Source: [Pseudopropionibacterium] massiliense | GTDB lineage: Bacteria > Actinomycetota > Actinomycetes > Propionibacteriales > Propionibacteriaceae | NCBI RefSeq assembly: GCF_900607225.1 | Contig: NZ_LR027842.1 | Location: forward strand, 2,982,464 to 3,046,463 | Direction: 5' to 3' | Length of the DNA: 64,000 nucleotides | Part shown: positions 52,548-61,221 of the stretch, one piece after another | How positions within the stretch are numbered: position 1 is the stretch's first letter | Layout: each line of letters starts with the position of its first letter | Made by a program: the position numbers and the translations under genes | Notes under the pieces: model-generated | What the model was told of the DNA's origin: nothing | The model's database searches: none | Seen by the model: only the letters and a program-made list of their open reading frames with translations

Positions 52548-52757
52548 TCAGGCCTCGGTGACGGTGTAGTCGCCGGCCTCGGCGACGGCCGCGGTGACCG
52601 CGTCGAAGGGGATCTTCTCGTCGGATTCGATGACCATCCGGCCCGATTCCCAGTCGACGTCGACGCCCGTGACGCCCTTGATCGTCTGGATCTCCTCGGT
52701 GACGTGGGCGGCGCAGTGTCCGCAGGTCATCCCGGCGACGGCGTAGTCGGTCTTCAT
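52548..52757 (-). CDS. copZ: Copper chaperone (heavy-metal-associated domain)
   Basis: A 69-residue HMA protein starting MKTDYAVAGMTCGHC at 52757 (a longer frame to 52802 is unlikely; GGAAAGGAAAC precedes this start). Cys12 and Cys15 form the CxxC Cu(I) site. Ferredoxin-like fold with the usual 'HVTEEIQTIKGVTGVDVDWE' strand-helix. It should hand copper to CopA, whose gene follows after 45 bases. Confidence 0.93.
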   Translation of the reverse strand: MKTDYAVAGMTCGHCAAHVTEEIQTIKGVTGVDVDWESGRMVIESDEKIPFDAVTAAVAEAGDYTVTEA

Positions 52758-52836
52758 GGTTGTTTCCTTTCCGGTCCCCAGTGTGCTCCGGGGGTCTGAC
52801 ATTTTTCTCCGGCCCTTGCCGGAGGGGGTTCCACGC

Positions 52837-53145
52837 TCAGCGGGCCAGCCTGGAGATGGCGGTCATGGCCTCGTCGAACTTCTCCTGGGCGGCGTCCCCG
52901 CCCTCACGCACGGCGGCCGCCACGCAGTGTTCGAGGTGGTCCTTGAGCAGGGCCATGGACACCGCCTTGAGGGCGCTGGTAACGGCGGAGATCTGGGTCA
53001 TGATGTCGATGCAGTACTCGTCCTGCTCCACCATGCGGGCGATCCCGCGGGCCTGCCCCTCGATCAACCGGAGCCGCCGCAGGTAGGCCTGCTTGTCGGC
53101 GGTGTATCCGTGCTGCGCCCGGCAGCCGTCGTGCCCGTTCTCCAC
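52837..53145 (-). CDS. csoR: CsoR-family copper-sensing repressor
   Basis: A 102-residue CsoR protein with a GTG start at 53145; the frame continues upstream only through non-coding repeat DNA. The Cu(I) ligands are Cys45, His70 and Cys74, with the same 25- and 4-residue spacing as Cys36/His61/Cys65 in M. tuberculosis CsoR. The YLRRLRLIEGQARGIARM helix is canonical. It should repress its own operon by binding the site at 53157-53171. Confidence 0.94.
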   Translation of the reverse strand: MENGHDGCRAQHGYTADKQAYLRRLRLIEGQARGIARMVEQDEYCIDIMTQISAVTSALKAVSMALLKDHLEHCVAAAVREGGDAAQEKFDEAMTAISRLAR

Positions 53146-53156
53146 ACCGGGGACTA

Positions 53157-53171
53157 TACCCCCCAGGGGTA
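53157..53171. promoter_or_regulatory. CsoR operator
   Basis: TACCCCCCAGGGGTA, a G/C-tract pseudo-palindrome flanked by TA, 12 bases before the csoR start. This layout (C-run, short centre, G-run) is the usual CsoR-box design. It overlaps the expected promoter. Confidence 0.7.
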
Positions 53172-53240
53172 GCCGGTTCAAGCGCTCACCCGCCCCCGGC
53201 CCGCTTGCCTTCCCGCCGAACGCCTGCCCTCCCGGCGGGA

Positions 53241-53303
53241 ACGCCTGCCTTGCGGGCAAACGCCAGCGCTACAGCGCAAGCACACGACGGCAAGGCAGGC
53301 GAA
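53241..53303. repeat. Dispersed palindromic element B, copy 1
   Basis: CGCCTGCCTTG ... CAAGGCAGGCG arms enclose an inner palindrome around CAGCGCTACAGCGC. The same architecture and the words TGCGGGC-AACGCC and ACGACG-CA recur at 61317-61380. Around it (53172-53240) are further degenerate CGCCTGCC and CCCGGCGGGAACG words. The gap 53172-53410 has no gene. Confidence 0.6.
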
Positions 53304-53417
53304 ACGCGCGGAAACCCCACCGGAGGGCGACCCCCATCCACAAAGATAACGGTTTTATAACAATTCCGGATGGTTTTCCCCCGGTTCCGGCCAGCGTTGT
53401 CGTCGCTTCCCCACCGG

Positions 53418-53448
53418 TCTTCCACAGCTGTCCACAGAGTTTTCCACA
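53418..53448 (+). other. Cluster of DnaA-box-like sites before dnaB
   Basis: TCTTCCACA (53418-53426), CTGTCCACA (53428-53436) and TTTTCCACA (53440-53448) stand in the same orientation 10 and 12 bases apart. Actinobacterial DnaA boxes read TTGTCCACA or close variants. About 100 bases later the helicase gene dnaB begins. They may bring DnaA regulation to dnaB or mark a replication-related site. The chromosome origin itself is not here, because dnaA and dnaN are absent. Confidence 0.5.
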
Positions 53449-53552
53449 GGTCGGGCGGTCTCGGGGCGGGAGAGCCGGCGGACCAGGAGTCCGTCGGGTT
53501 ACATTGATTAGCCCTGCCGTGTGTGCGTCGGCGGGGGTCGGAAAGGGGATGC

Positions 53553-54917
53553 ATGTCGGAGCAATACGCCGAGGAGCCGGTGGGGCATGCTCCCCCGCAG
53601 GATCCGCAGGCCGAGAAGAGCGTTCTCGGGGCCATGTTGATGAGCAAGGACGCCATTTCCGACGTGGTCGAGGTGCTGCGCGGCAGCGACTTCTACCAGC
53701 CCAGGCACGAAACCATCTTCGAGTCGATCATCAGCCTCTACGGCCGCGGGGAGCCCGCCGACCCCATCACCGTTGCCGCCGAACTCGGCCGCGGTGGCGA
53801 CCTCCAGCGCGTCGGCGGGGCCATCTACCTCCACGACCTCCTCGCATCCATTTCCATCGCCGCCAACGCCTCCTACTACGCGGAGATCGTGCGCGAGAAG
53901 GCCATCCTGCGACGCCTCGTCACCGCGTCGATCCGGATCTCGCAGCTCGGCTACCAGGGGCAGGGCGACGTGGACAAGATCGTCGACGAGGCCCAGCAGA
54001 CGCTGTTCGAGGTGACGGGCTCCAGGGCCAGCGAGGACTACAAGTCGCTCAACGAACTCATGGAACCCACCTTCGACGAGATGGAGGCCATCGCGAACTC
54101 CGGTGACGCCCTGTCCGGGGTGCCCACCGGTTTCACCGAGCTCGACACCCTCACCAACGGCCTCCACCCCGGCCAGATGGTCATCGTCGCCGCACGTCCC
54201 GGCGTGGGGAAGTCCACCTTCGCCCTCGACGTCTGCCGCGCCGCCGCCATCCACAACGACCTAGCCACGGTCTTCTTCTCCCTGGAGATGAGCCGCACCG
54301 AGATCGTGATGAAGATCCTGAGCGCGGAGGCCTCGGTGCCGCTGCAGAAGATCCGCGGCGGCCGCATGGACGAGAACGACTGGCAGCGCATCACCGACCG
54401 CTCCGTCACCCTCTCCGGGAAACCGCTGTTCATCGACGACTCCCCCAACCTGACGATGATGGAGATCCGCGCCAAGGCCCGTCGCCTCAAGCAGCGCAAC
54501 AACCTCCAGCTGATCTGCATCGACTACATCCAGCTGATGACCTCGGGGAAGAAGGTGGAATCCCGGCAGCTGGAGGTCTCGGAGTTCTCGCGCCAGATCA
54601 AGCTCCTCGCCAAGGAGCTCGAAGTGCCGGTGATCGCGTTGTCGCAGCTCAGCCGCAACGCCGAGCAGCGCAAGGACGGGGTGCCGCAGCTCGCCGACCT
54701 GCGCGAATCCGGGTCCCTCGAACAGGACGCCGACATCGTGATCATGCTGCACCGCCCCGAGCTCTACACCCAGAACCCCACCGACGAGGAACGCGGCCAG
54801 GCCGCCTTCCACATCCTCAAGCACCGCAACGGCCAGCTCGACAAGATCGACGCCCTCTTCCAGGGCCACTACTCCCGCTTCACGAACCAGCCGGTCGCCA
54901 CCTTCAACCCGACCTGA
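53553..54917 (+). CDS. dnaB: Replicative DNA helicase
   Basis: A 454-residue DnaB, start MSEQYAEEP at 53553 (an upstream in-frame ATG at 53523 has no ribosome site). N-terminal helical domain (DPQAEKSVLGAMLMSKDAIS), linker, and RecA-like motor with Walker A ARPGVGKST near 213, FSLEMSRTE, ICIDYIQLM (Walker B), SQLSRNAE and the DIVIMLHRPE region. No intein is present. It is separated from the rpsF-ssb-rplI genes that often neighbour it. Confidence 0.96.
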   Translation: MSEQYAEEPVGHAPPQDPQAEKSVLGAMLMSKDAISDVVEVLRGSDFYQPRHETIFESIISLYGRGEPADPITVAAELGRGGDLQRVGGAIYLHDLLASISIAANASYYAEIVREKAILRRLVTASIRISQLGYQGQGDVDKIVDEAQQTLFEVTGSRASEDYKSLNELMEPTFDEMEAIANSGDALSGVPTGFTELDTLTNGLHPGQMVIVAARPGVGKSTFALDVCRAAAIHNDLATVFFSLEMSRTEIVMKILSAEASVPLQKIRGGRMDENDWQRITDRSVTLSGKPLFIDDSPNLTMMEIRAKARRLKQRNNLQLICIDYIQLMTSGKKVESRQLEVSEFSRQIKLLAKELEVPVIALSQLSRNAEQRKDGVPQLADLRESGSLEQDADIVIMLHRPELYTQNPTDEERGQAAFHILKHRNGQLDKIDALFQGHYSRFTNQPVATFNPT

Positions 54918-54970
54918 CCCGCTCCCTGCTCGCCAGCTCCCACACGTTGGCGACCTCTTAAACTTGCTTC

Positions 54971-55213
54971 ATGACGAGCCTCATCATCGACGATCCCCGC
55001 GTACGGGCCATGGTCGACCATCTCGCGAAGCAACGCGGAGTCACGGCCACGGAGGTGGTCCGGGACGCGGTCGAGCAGCAGCTCACCGAGAAGGAACAAC
55101 GACGACTCGACCGGCTGGCCGCCATCGAGGAGCTCCAGGCCGAAGCTGCACCGTACCGGCATCTTTTCCTGACCGACGACGACATCTACGACGAGAATGG
55201 ACTACCGAAGTGA
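54971..55213 (+). CDS. vapB: VapB-type antitoxin
   Basis: An 80-residue protein of the Rv0623-like VapB type: DNA-binding N-terminus (LIIDDPRVRAMVDHLAKQRG, then VTATEVVRDAVEQQL), then an acidic toxin-binding tail (LTDDDIYDENGLPK). Stop overlaps the toxin's GTG start by three bases (GTGA), a typical antitoxin-toxin coupling. It neutralises VapC and represses its own promoter. Confidence 0.85.
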   Translation: MTSLIIDDPRVRAMVDHLAKQRGVTATEVVRDAVEQQLTEKEQRRLDRLAAIEELQAEAAPYRHLFLTDDDIYDENGLPK

Positions 55214-55590
55214 TAGTCGACACATCTGTAGGTGTCGCAATCCTCAATGAGGAGCCCGAGGCGGAGACCTTCAAGAGAATTCTCACCGCAACGGACAACA
55301 TCAGGATGTCGGCTGCTTCTGTGCTGGAACTCGCGATCGTGTTCAGAGAGCGCCCGGGGCTTGCCGAGAAGTTCATCGCCAGAACTGGCATCGAGGTGCT
55401 CGACATCAATGCCGAGCACCTGCACGAGGCCATCCGGGCCCACGAGCGGTTCTGCCGCGGTTCGGGCTCGCCGGCGAAACTCAACTTCGGCGACTGCTTC
55501 AGCTACGCGGCCGCCAAGGTGACGGGCGAACCGTTGCTCTTCAAGGGCAACGATTTCACGCACACCGACATCCCGAGTGGCGTTTCCTGA
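55210..55590 (+). CDS. vapC: VapC-type PIN-domain toxin
   Basis: A 126-residue PIN nuclease, GTG start at 55210 (protein MIVDTSVGVAIL). The acidic active site is visible: Asp4 in VDTS, Glu in SVLELAIV, Asp in NFGDCFSYA, and a final Asp in KGNDF. VapC toxins cut tRNA or rRNA. It pairs with the overlapping VapB gene. Confidence 0.9.
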   Translation: MIVDTSVGVAILNEEPEAETFKRILTATDNIRMSAASVLELAIVFRERPGLAEKFIARTGIEVLDINAEHLHEAIRAHERFCRGSGSPAKLNFGDCFSYAAAKVTGEPLLFKGNDFTHTDIPSGVS

Positions 55591-55602
55591 GCGACCGGGC
55601 GT

Positions 55603-57126
55603 TCAGCTCGCTTTTTCGCGCAGTTCCGCGATGACGGGGAACACCTTGCGCAGCGCCGGGTACAGGGCCGCGTGGGCCTTCGCGGCCTTCTTGTAGAGCT
55701 TCTTCAGGTGGGGTTGCGGAGCGACGGTGTGCGATACCCGGCTCATCCTCGCCGCCGTCTCCTTCACGTCCGTGACCCCGCCCGCCCCGACGGCGGCCGC
55801 CCCCAGGATCGCGGCCCCGAGGCAGGTGGTCTCCGTCTCGGCGCACACGTCGATGGGGCGTTGCAGTGCGTCGGCGAGGATCTGGTTGAACAGCGACGAC
55901 TTCGTGGCGCCGCCCATCACCACGAGGCGCTCCACCGGCGTTCCCGTCGCCTTCTCCACCCGTTTCAGCGACACCCGTTCCTCCAGGGCCAGGCCCTCCA
56001 GCAGCGCCCGGTACAGCTCCGGGACGCCGTGGGTGTCGGAGAAACCGACGAAGGCCCCGCGCGCGTTCGCGTCCCAGTAGGGGGTTTCCGCGCTGGTCAG
56101 GTAGGGCAGGAACTGCACCCCGCGCGCACCGGCGGGGACCCCTGCGGCGAGCTCCTCCAGGCGCGGCTCGATCGGCCCGTCGGCGGGGTCCATCCCCGAG
56201 AGCCGGTCCCGGAACCACGCGATGCACAGCCCGCCGGAGCTGAGCAGCGCCTCCAGGGTGTAGCTGCCCGCGATGGGGCTCGACAGGGTGCGGAAGGCCC
56301 GCGAGTACAGGTACTGCTCCGAGTGGATTCCCATCGTCATGGAGGTGCCGAGGCTCAGGTAGGCCCGCGACGCCGTGGTGACGTTGGCGCCCAGCCCGGC
56401 GGACTGCCCGTCCCCCGCGCCCGCGACGACGGGCAGGTCGCGCGGCAGGCCCAGCGAGTCGGCCACCTCGTCGGTGACGGTGGCCATGACGCTGCCGGGC
56501 GGCCGCAGCGCGGCCATCCGGTCGAGGCCGAGGCCGGCCAGGGCCAGCAGCTCCTCGGAGTACCCGAAGGAGTTCATGTCGAGCACCGCCATCGGGTCGG
56601 CGGTGGCCCAGCTGGTCACCCACTGCCCGGTCAGTTCGTGGGTGAGGTAGGCGTGCACCTCCACGACCCGCCGGGCCGCGCGCATCGCATCCGGTTCGTG
56701 TTCGGCCAGCCAGATCAGCTTGTAGAGGCTGGGGGTCGTGGACGGGGGTTTCCCGGACAGCGCGTGCACCTGGTCGCTGCCGAACCGCGCGATCTGGTCG
56801 CCGGCACGGGTGTCCAGCCACAGCACGGCGGGCCGGATCGGGGCGTCGTTCTCGTCGAGCAGGACGAAGGACTCCCGCTGGTGGGTCATGCACAGCGACA
56901 GGATCTCCCGCCCGCTGCCCTCCAGTTTCCCGGTGACCTCCCGGATGGCCTCGGACGTGGCCCGCCACCAGTCCCCGGCGTCCTGCTCCTGCCAGCCGGG
57001 CCTGGGGGTGTTGCGGGGATATTCGCGGCGGGCCTGGGCGACGGCGCACCCGTCCAGGTCGAAGGCGATGGCCTTGGTCGCGGTGGTGGAGGAGTCGAGG
57101 GCGAGTATGACGGGGGAATCGGACAT
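55603..57126 (-). CDS. FGGY-family sugar or polyol kinase
   Basis: A 507-residue FGGY kinase: ALDSSTTATKAIAFD (phosphate 1) at the N-terminus, TADP-region in the middle (ATADPMAVLD), GAGDGQSAGLGA, SLGTSMTMG and the FGGY-type GGATKSSLFNQILADALQRP near residue 405. The substrate is not decidable from sequence; xylulokinase-like, glycerol- or tetritol kinase are options. It is in one operon, 26 bases after a glycerol-3-phosphate-dehydrogenase-like gene, with a divergent DeoR regulator, so a polyol pathway is likely. Confidence 0.85.
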   Translation of the reverse strand: MSDSPVILALDSSTTATKAIAFDLDGCAVAQARREYPRNTPRPGWQEQDAGDWWRATSEAIREVTGKLEGSGREILSLCMTHQRESFVLLDENDAPIRPAVLWLDTRAGDQIARFGSDQVHALSGKPPSTTPSLYKLIWLAEHEPDAMRAARRVVEVHAYLTHELTGQWVTSWATADPMAVLDMNSFGYSEELLALAGLGLDRMAALRPPGSVMATVTDEVADSLGLPRDLPVVAGAGDGQSAGLGANVTTASRAYLSLGTSMTMGIHSEQYLYSRAFRTLSSPIAGSYTLEALLSSGGLCIAWFRDRLSGMDPADGPIEPRLEELAAGVPAGARGVQFLPYLTSAETPYWDANARGAFVGFSDTHGVPELYRALLEGLALEERVSLKRVEKATGTPVERLVVMGGATKSSLFNQILADALQRPIDVCAETETTCLGAAILGAAAVGAGGVTDVKETAARMSRVSHTVAPQPHLKKLYKKAAKAHAALYPALRKVFPVIAELREKAS

Positions 57127-57151
57127 GTGGCACCTGCCTGGGTATTGGGTC

Positions 57152-58183
57152 TCAGAGGGAGAGCGCGGCTTCCCTGATCTCGTCGGTGGTCCGCCCCTGG
57201 TGCACGACGGCGTGCACCGCCACCAGCAGCGGGAGGTCGTCGATCAGCCGCGGGTGGCGCTGCTGGACGAATCGCAGGGCGAACTCGACGGCGGGCACGC
57301 CCTCCACTGTCTGCTCGGCGGCGGTCATCGCGGCGAGGGCCTCGTCGGCCCGTTCGCCGCCGCCGATCCGCATCCCGTAGACCTTGTTGCGCCCGGACAG
57401 CCCGGTGACCTCCAGGTCGCCCGCGCCCGCCAGCCCGAGGGCGGTCCACGGGTCGGCCCCCTCGGCGTCGAGGAGCAGCCGCAGTTCCGCCAGGGCCCGG
57501 GCGAAGGCGGCGGCCTTGAGGTCGTGGAAGGGCTGGTCACCCAGCTCGCCCATCCCGTCCGCGACTCCGAGGGCGATGGCGTAGACGTTCTTGAGGGCCG
57601 CGCATAGCTCGACGCCGTCGCGGTCGGTGCTGTGGGCGACCCGGTACTGGCGGGTGGTGGCCATCCGGGCCCAGCGTTCGGGGGACTCGGCGGCGGCGAA
57701 GATCGGGGCGGTGGGGTGGCGGGAGGCCACCTCGTTGGCCGTGCAGGGGCCGCCTATCGCGACGACCGGCGGGGCGGGGACCGCCTCCTGGGTGAGCACC
57801 TCCTCCATCATCTGGGGCAGCAGCTGGACGCGGCCCTCCGCGTCGGGCGCGAATCCCTTGGAGGTGAGCCAGATGGCGCGTACCCCTGTTAGGAAGGGCG
57901 CCGCCAGCCGGGTGATGTCCACCACCCCGGGGGAGGAGACGGCCAGCACGACGACGTCGGCGCCGGCCAGCGCGACGTCGATGTCGGAGGAGGGGTGAGG
58001 GGTGACCTCGGGCGGCACCACCACCCCGGTGCGGGGGTGCGGCTCGCCGGCCCGCACGGCGGCGACGAGGTGGTCGTCCAGGTGGGTGCCCCACAGCCGG
58101 ACCCGGTGTCCGGCGTCGACCAGTGGAGTGGCGATGGCCGATCCCATTGCCCCTGCGCCGAGAATCGTGATGGTGCTCATCAA
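57152..58183 (-). CDS. GpsA-like NAD(P)-dependent glycerol-3-phosphate dehydrogenase
   Basis: A 343-residue protein with a Rossmann loop GAGAMGSAIA at residues 8-17 and the GpsA active-site block 'AALKNVYAIALGVADGM' (catalytic Lys) near 190, followed by 'GLAGAGDLEVTGLSGRN'. It is adjacent to an FGGY kinase and opposite a DeoR regulator, unlike housekeeping gpsA. Thus it probably oxidises or reduces a polyol phosphate made by that kinase. The reaction on glycerol 3-phosphate itself is possible. Confidence 0.8.
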   Translation of the reverse strand: MMSTITILGAGAMGSAIATPLVDAGHRVRLWGTHLDDHLVAAVRAGEPHPRTGVVVPPEVTPHPSSDIDVALAGADVVVLAVSSPGVVDITRLAAPFLTGVRAIWLTSKGFAPDAEGRVQLLPQMMEEVLTQEAVPAPPVVAIGGPCTANEVASRHPTAPIFAAAESPERWARMATTRQYRVAHSTDRDGVELCAALKNVYAIALGVADGMGELGDQPFHDLKAAAFARALAELRLLLDAEGADPWTALGLAGAGDLEVTGLSGRNKVYGMRIGGGERADEALAAMTAAEQTVEGVPAVEFALRFVQQRHPRLIDDLPLLVAVHAVVHQGRTTDEIREAALSL

Positions 58184-58190
58184 AACCCCT

Positions 58191-58205
58191 TTGTGTGATT
58201 CACAA
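58191..58205. promoter_or_regulatory. TTGTG-N5-CACAA operator
   Basis: TTGTGTGATTCACAA, a perfect 5-5-5 inverted repeat, lies 8 bases from the dehydrogenase start and about 90 bases before the DeoR gene. A related TATCACAAAATA lies at about 58224-58235. It could bind the DeoR-family protein, or a Crp-type activator (TGTG-N5-CACA). Confidence 0.5.
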
Positions 58206-58296
58206 CCAATGATGCGTGGAGAATATCACAAAATACGTGGCTTGGGGCATGGTTTCCCACGCTTCCTGCGATACCCTGATGCGAGGGAGGGGCATC

Positions 58297-59085
58297 ATGG
58301 CAACCACGCGCCGAGGACGCGGCAGCGCCGCCGGCCAGCGGCAGCGACAGCGCGCCATCCAGGAGTTCGTCAGCGAGGCCGGGAGCCGCACCGTCGAGGA
58401 GATCGCCCGCTTCGCGTCGGTGTCCACCATGACCGTCTACCGCGACCTCGGGGAGCTGGAACACCTGGGGCTGTTGCGGCGGGTCAAGGGGGTGGTCACG
58501 GCCGCCGCCTCGAACCTCCAGGAGGCCTCGTCGCGCCACCGGATGGGCCGGGACGTCGACGTCAAGCGACGGCTCGGTGAGGCCGCCCTCGATTTCGTCG
58601 AGACGGGGTCGGCGATCATGCTCGACGACTCGTCGACGGGCCTGCCCCTGGTACGGCTACTACCGCGCCGCACGCCGCTGACGGTGATCACCAACTACCA
58701 GCCCATCGCCCGCGAACTGGAGGAACACCCCGGCATCCGGCTGTTGATGACCGGCGGCGAGTACCTGGCCTGGGCGGATGCCCTGTTCGGACCCATGACC
58801 GTCCACGCCATCCGGCGGATGCGGGCCGACGCGGTGTTCATGTCGGCGTCGGCCATCACCGACGGCGCCGTCTACCACCCCACGGCAGAGGCGGCGGAGG
58901 TGAAGCGCGCCATGCTGGACTCGTCGTCGCTGCGGGTGCTCTACGCCGACCACAGCAAGTTCGAGCGCCGGGCCCTCCACCGGGTGGCGCCGCTGACCGA
59001 CTACGACGTGGCCATCCTCGACCGGGACACCCCGGAGGACCACCTGGCCTCCCTCCCCGATGGGCTCCGGGTGGTCCGGGTCTGA
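58297..59085 (+). CDS. DeoR-family transcriptional regulator
   Basis: A 262-residue regulator. The start at 58297 (MATTRRGRGS) is preceded by GAGGGAGGGGC; an ATG at 58216 lies within the promoter region. N-terminal helix-turn-helix RTVEEIARFASVSTMTVYRD, then a DeoR C-terminal sensor domain (ITNYQPIARELEEHPGIRLL, then DAVFMSASAI) that binds sugar phosphates. It is divergent from the kinase/dehydrogenase unit and probably represses it. Confidence 0.9.
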   Translation: MATTRRGRGSAAGQRQRQRAIQEFVSEAGSRTVEEIARFASVSTMTVYRDLGELEHLGLLRRVKGVVTAAASNLQEASSRHRMGRDVDVKRRLGEAALDFVETGSAIMLDDSSTGLPLVRLLPRRTPLTVITNYQPIARELEEHPGIRLLMTGGEYLAWADALFGPMTVHAIRRMRADAVFMSASAITDGAVYHPTAEAAEVKRAMLDSSSLRVLYADHSKFERRALHRVAPLTDYDVAILDRDTPEDHLASLPDGLRVVRV

Positions 59086-59130
59086 ATTGCCCCAAACCCT
59101 GCGACCGGGGACCGGGCCATCCCCGGAACA

Positions 59131-59205
59131 CCCGGTTGCGCAGCACTCAGCTCCCCACATCGCGCCCGGAGCGGTCCGAACCGGGTTGAGTGCAGCGGAA
59201 CCGGG
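59131..59205. repeat. Dispersed palindromic element A, copy 3
   Basis: CCCGGTTGCGCAGCACTCA (59131-59149) and its near-complement TGAGTGCAGCGGAACCGGG (59187-59205). Same arm core as the copies at 6482 and 21526. It lies between the DeoR gene and the TauE gene, both on the plus strand. Confidence 0.65.
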
Positions 59206-59251
59206 TTCGGCCGCCGACCACCGCCGCGCGGGGGTGTCCTAAGCTGGCCCG

Positions 59252-59986
59252 GTGATCGAGTTGACGGCGCTGACCTGGGGTGTGCTGGTTACCGGGGCGC
59301 TGCTGGTCGGGGTGGCGAAGACCGCGCTTCCCGGGCTCGCGACCTTCGTCGCCGCGATGTTCGCCGCCGTGCTGCCCGCCCGCGAGTCGACGGCGGTGCT
59401 GCTGGTGATGCTCATGACCGGCGACCTGGTCGCGATCTGGGTCTACCGCCGGGACGCCGACTTCAGGACCCTGCTGCGCCTGGCGCCCCCCGTGATCGCC
59501 GGGCTGGTGCTGGGGGCGACGTTCCTGGCCTGGGCCGACAACACCACCATGCGGCGCACCATCGGCGTCATCCTGCTGGCGTTGACGGCCCTGACCCTGT
59601 GGAGCATGCGGCGCGGCCTCGGCGACGCCGCGCAGGGCGCGCCGGCGCGGATCGGTTACGGCGCCCTCGGGGGTTTCACGACGATGGCCGCCAACGCCGG
59701 CGGCCCCGTCATGACGCTGTACTTCCTGGCGGCCCGTTTCGACATGATCCGTTTCCTCGGCACCCAGGCGTGGTTCTTCTTCCTCATCAACGTGGCGAAG
59801 CTGCCGTTCTCGCTCGGCCTCGGGCTGCTGGGCGGCGAGATGCTGGTGCCGCTGCTGGTCCTGGCGCCCGTCGTACTGCTGGGAACCTGGTTGGGTCGCG
59901 TGGTGATCCGCCGCATCGACGAGACGTGGTTCACGCGCATCATCATCGCGCTGACCATCGTCTCGTCGCTGTACCTGCTGCACTGA
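59252..59986 (+). CDS. TauE/SafE-family sulfite exporter-like protein
   Basis: A 244-residue membrane protein, GTG start, with seven or eight hydrophobic segments and the family pattern GALLVGVAKTALPGLATFVA at the start and FTTMAANAGGPVMTLYFLAA near residue 150. The family moves small anions such as sulfite or organosulfonates. No sulfur gene is adjacent, so the substrate is open. Confidence 0.88.
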   Translation: MIELTALTWGVLVTGALLVGVAKTALPGLATFVAAMFAAVLPARESTAVLLVMLMTGDLVAIWVYRRDADFRTLLRLAPPVIAGLVLGATFLAWADNTTMRRTIGVILLALTALTLWSMRRGLGDAAQGAPARIGYGALGGFTTMAANAGGPVMTLYFLAARFDMIRFLGTQAWFFFLINVAKLPFSLGLGLLGGEMLVPLLVLAPVVLLGTWLGRVVIRRIDETWFTRIIIALTIVSSLYLLH

Positions 59987-60020
59987 GCCGCGGATCACCC
60001 GGAATCCACGCGACCACCCG

Positions 60021-61154
60021 TCACAGCGACATGTCGACCACCGCCCTGCCGGTGATCTGGCCGTCGTGGAGCTGCTGGTACCCGGCGGCGACCTCGTCGA
60101 GGCCGTAGCGGCGGCTGACGATGTGCCGGTAGTTGATGACACCGGCGGCGGCCATCCGCACCACCTCGGGCAGGTCGCGGCGGGTCCTGGCCCCGTAGGA
60201 ACCGATGATCGACTGCGACCTGCGCACCGTGCGGTTGATCTCCACCTCCGCCTTCTGCACCCCGGCGCCCAGCCCGATCGGCACCATCCGGCCGCCGTCG
60301 CGCAGCACGTCGAGCGCGGTGAGCCAGGTCTGCGGCCGCCCCAGCACCTCGAAGGCGACGTCGACGCCCCGGCCTCCCGTCAGCCCCATCACGGCCTCGC
60401 GGGCGTCCACCCTCGCCGAGTTCACCGTGTCGGTGGCGCCCAGTTCGACGGCCGCCTCCAGTTTGTCGTCGGCGACGTCGATCGCGATGATCCGGCGGGC
60501 CCCGAAGGCCTTGGCGATCTGGATCACGTTCGACCCGACGCCGCCGGTGGCGACCACCGCGACGGTCTCGCCGTAGCGCAGGTCGGCGCCGCGCCGCACC
60601 GCGCCGTAGGCGGTCATGGCCGCGCAACCCAGGATCGCCCCGGCGACGGGGTCGACGTCGCCGGGCAGCTTCGCGACGGAGGTCGAGGGGATGACGCAGT
60701 ACTCGGCCAGTCCGCCCATCGAGTACATCCAGATGGGGTTGCCGTCGAGGTCGAACAGGCGGGTGGTGTCGTCGTAGAGGCGGCCCTTGAGCCGGTTGAG
60801 GGAGAAGAACGGCTCGCACAGGTCGTCGCGGCCGGCGGCGCAGGATTCGCACTGCCCGCAGGGCATCAGGAATCCCCCGGCCACCCGGTCGCCGACGGAG
60901 AGCCCGGCGTGTTCGTTGTGGGGCCCGATCTCCACCACCTCGCCCGCCACCTCGTGGCCCAGGACGCAGGGGGTGGGGAAGGCGATGGCCCCGCTGATGA
61001 CGTGCAGGTCGGAGTGACACATTCCGCAGGCGGAGACCTTGACCAGTACCTCGCCGTTCCTGGGCCGCGGGGTGCGGATGGTTTCCACCTTCATGCCGTC
61101 GGCGACGTCTCGCAGGACGGCGGCTCTCATCGTCTCGGGGATGGTCGGGGTCAT
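60021..61154 (-). CDS. Zinc-dependent alcohol dehydrogenase
   Basis: A 377-residue medium-chain dehydrogenase, start MTPTIPETMRAAVL at 61154 (upstream frame is repeat DNA). Catalytic zinc ligands in CGMCHSDLH and GHE, structural zinc Cys cluster CGQCESCAAGRDDLC, and the NAD(P) loop TGGVGSN. The insertion 'RLYDDTTRLFDLDGNPIWMYSM' fits the class-III/MSCR-like subgroup. It has a GntR-type palindrome 68-77 bases upstream. Substrate unknown. Confidence 0.9.
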   Translation of the reverse strand: MTPTIPETMRAAVLRDVADGMKVETIRTPRPRNGEVLVKVSACGMCHSDLHVISGAIAFPTPCVLGHEVAGEVVEIGPHNEHAGLSVGDRVAGGFLMPCGQCESCAAGRDDLCEPFFSLNRLKGRLYDDTTRLFDLDGNPIWMYSMGGLAEYCVIPSTSVAKLPGDVDPVAGAILGCAAMTAYGAVRRGADLRYGETVAVVATGGVGSNVIQIAKAFGARRIIAIDVADDKLEAAVELGATDTVNSARVDAREAVMGLTGGRGVDVAFEVLGRPQTWLTALDVLRDGGRMVPIGLGAGVQKAEVEINRTVRRSQSIIGSYGARTRRDLPEVVRMAAAGVINYRHIVSRRYGLDEVAAGYQQLHDGQITGRAVVDMSL

Positions 61155-61221
61155 GGGGATCACAGCTCCTTCGCTACTTCCCGGCAGGGGTTCGAAAGAT
61201 GCTACGCCCGTCACCACGAAA

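Noticed and set aside
50220-52799. Plus-strand frame of about 860 codons opposite copA and copZ
   Set aside because: Antisense of well-identified copper genes; low-complexity Gly/His/Asp content.
53418-53448. Chromosomal replication origin
   Set aside because: dnaA, dnaN, recF and an AT-rich unwinding region are absent; only a small box cluster is present.
53523-53553. Possible CRISPR-like or small repeat array in the 53.2-53.5 kb gap
   Set aside because: The repeats are single palindromic elements and DnaA-like words, not regularly spaced repeats with unique spacers.
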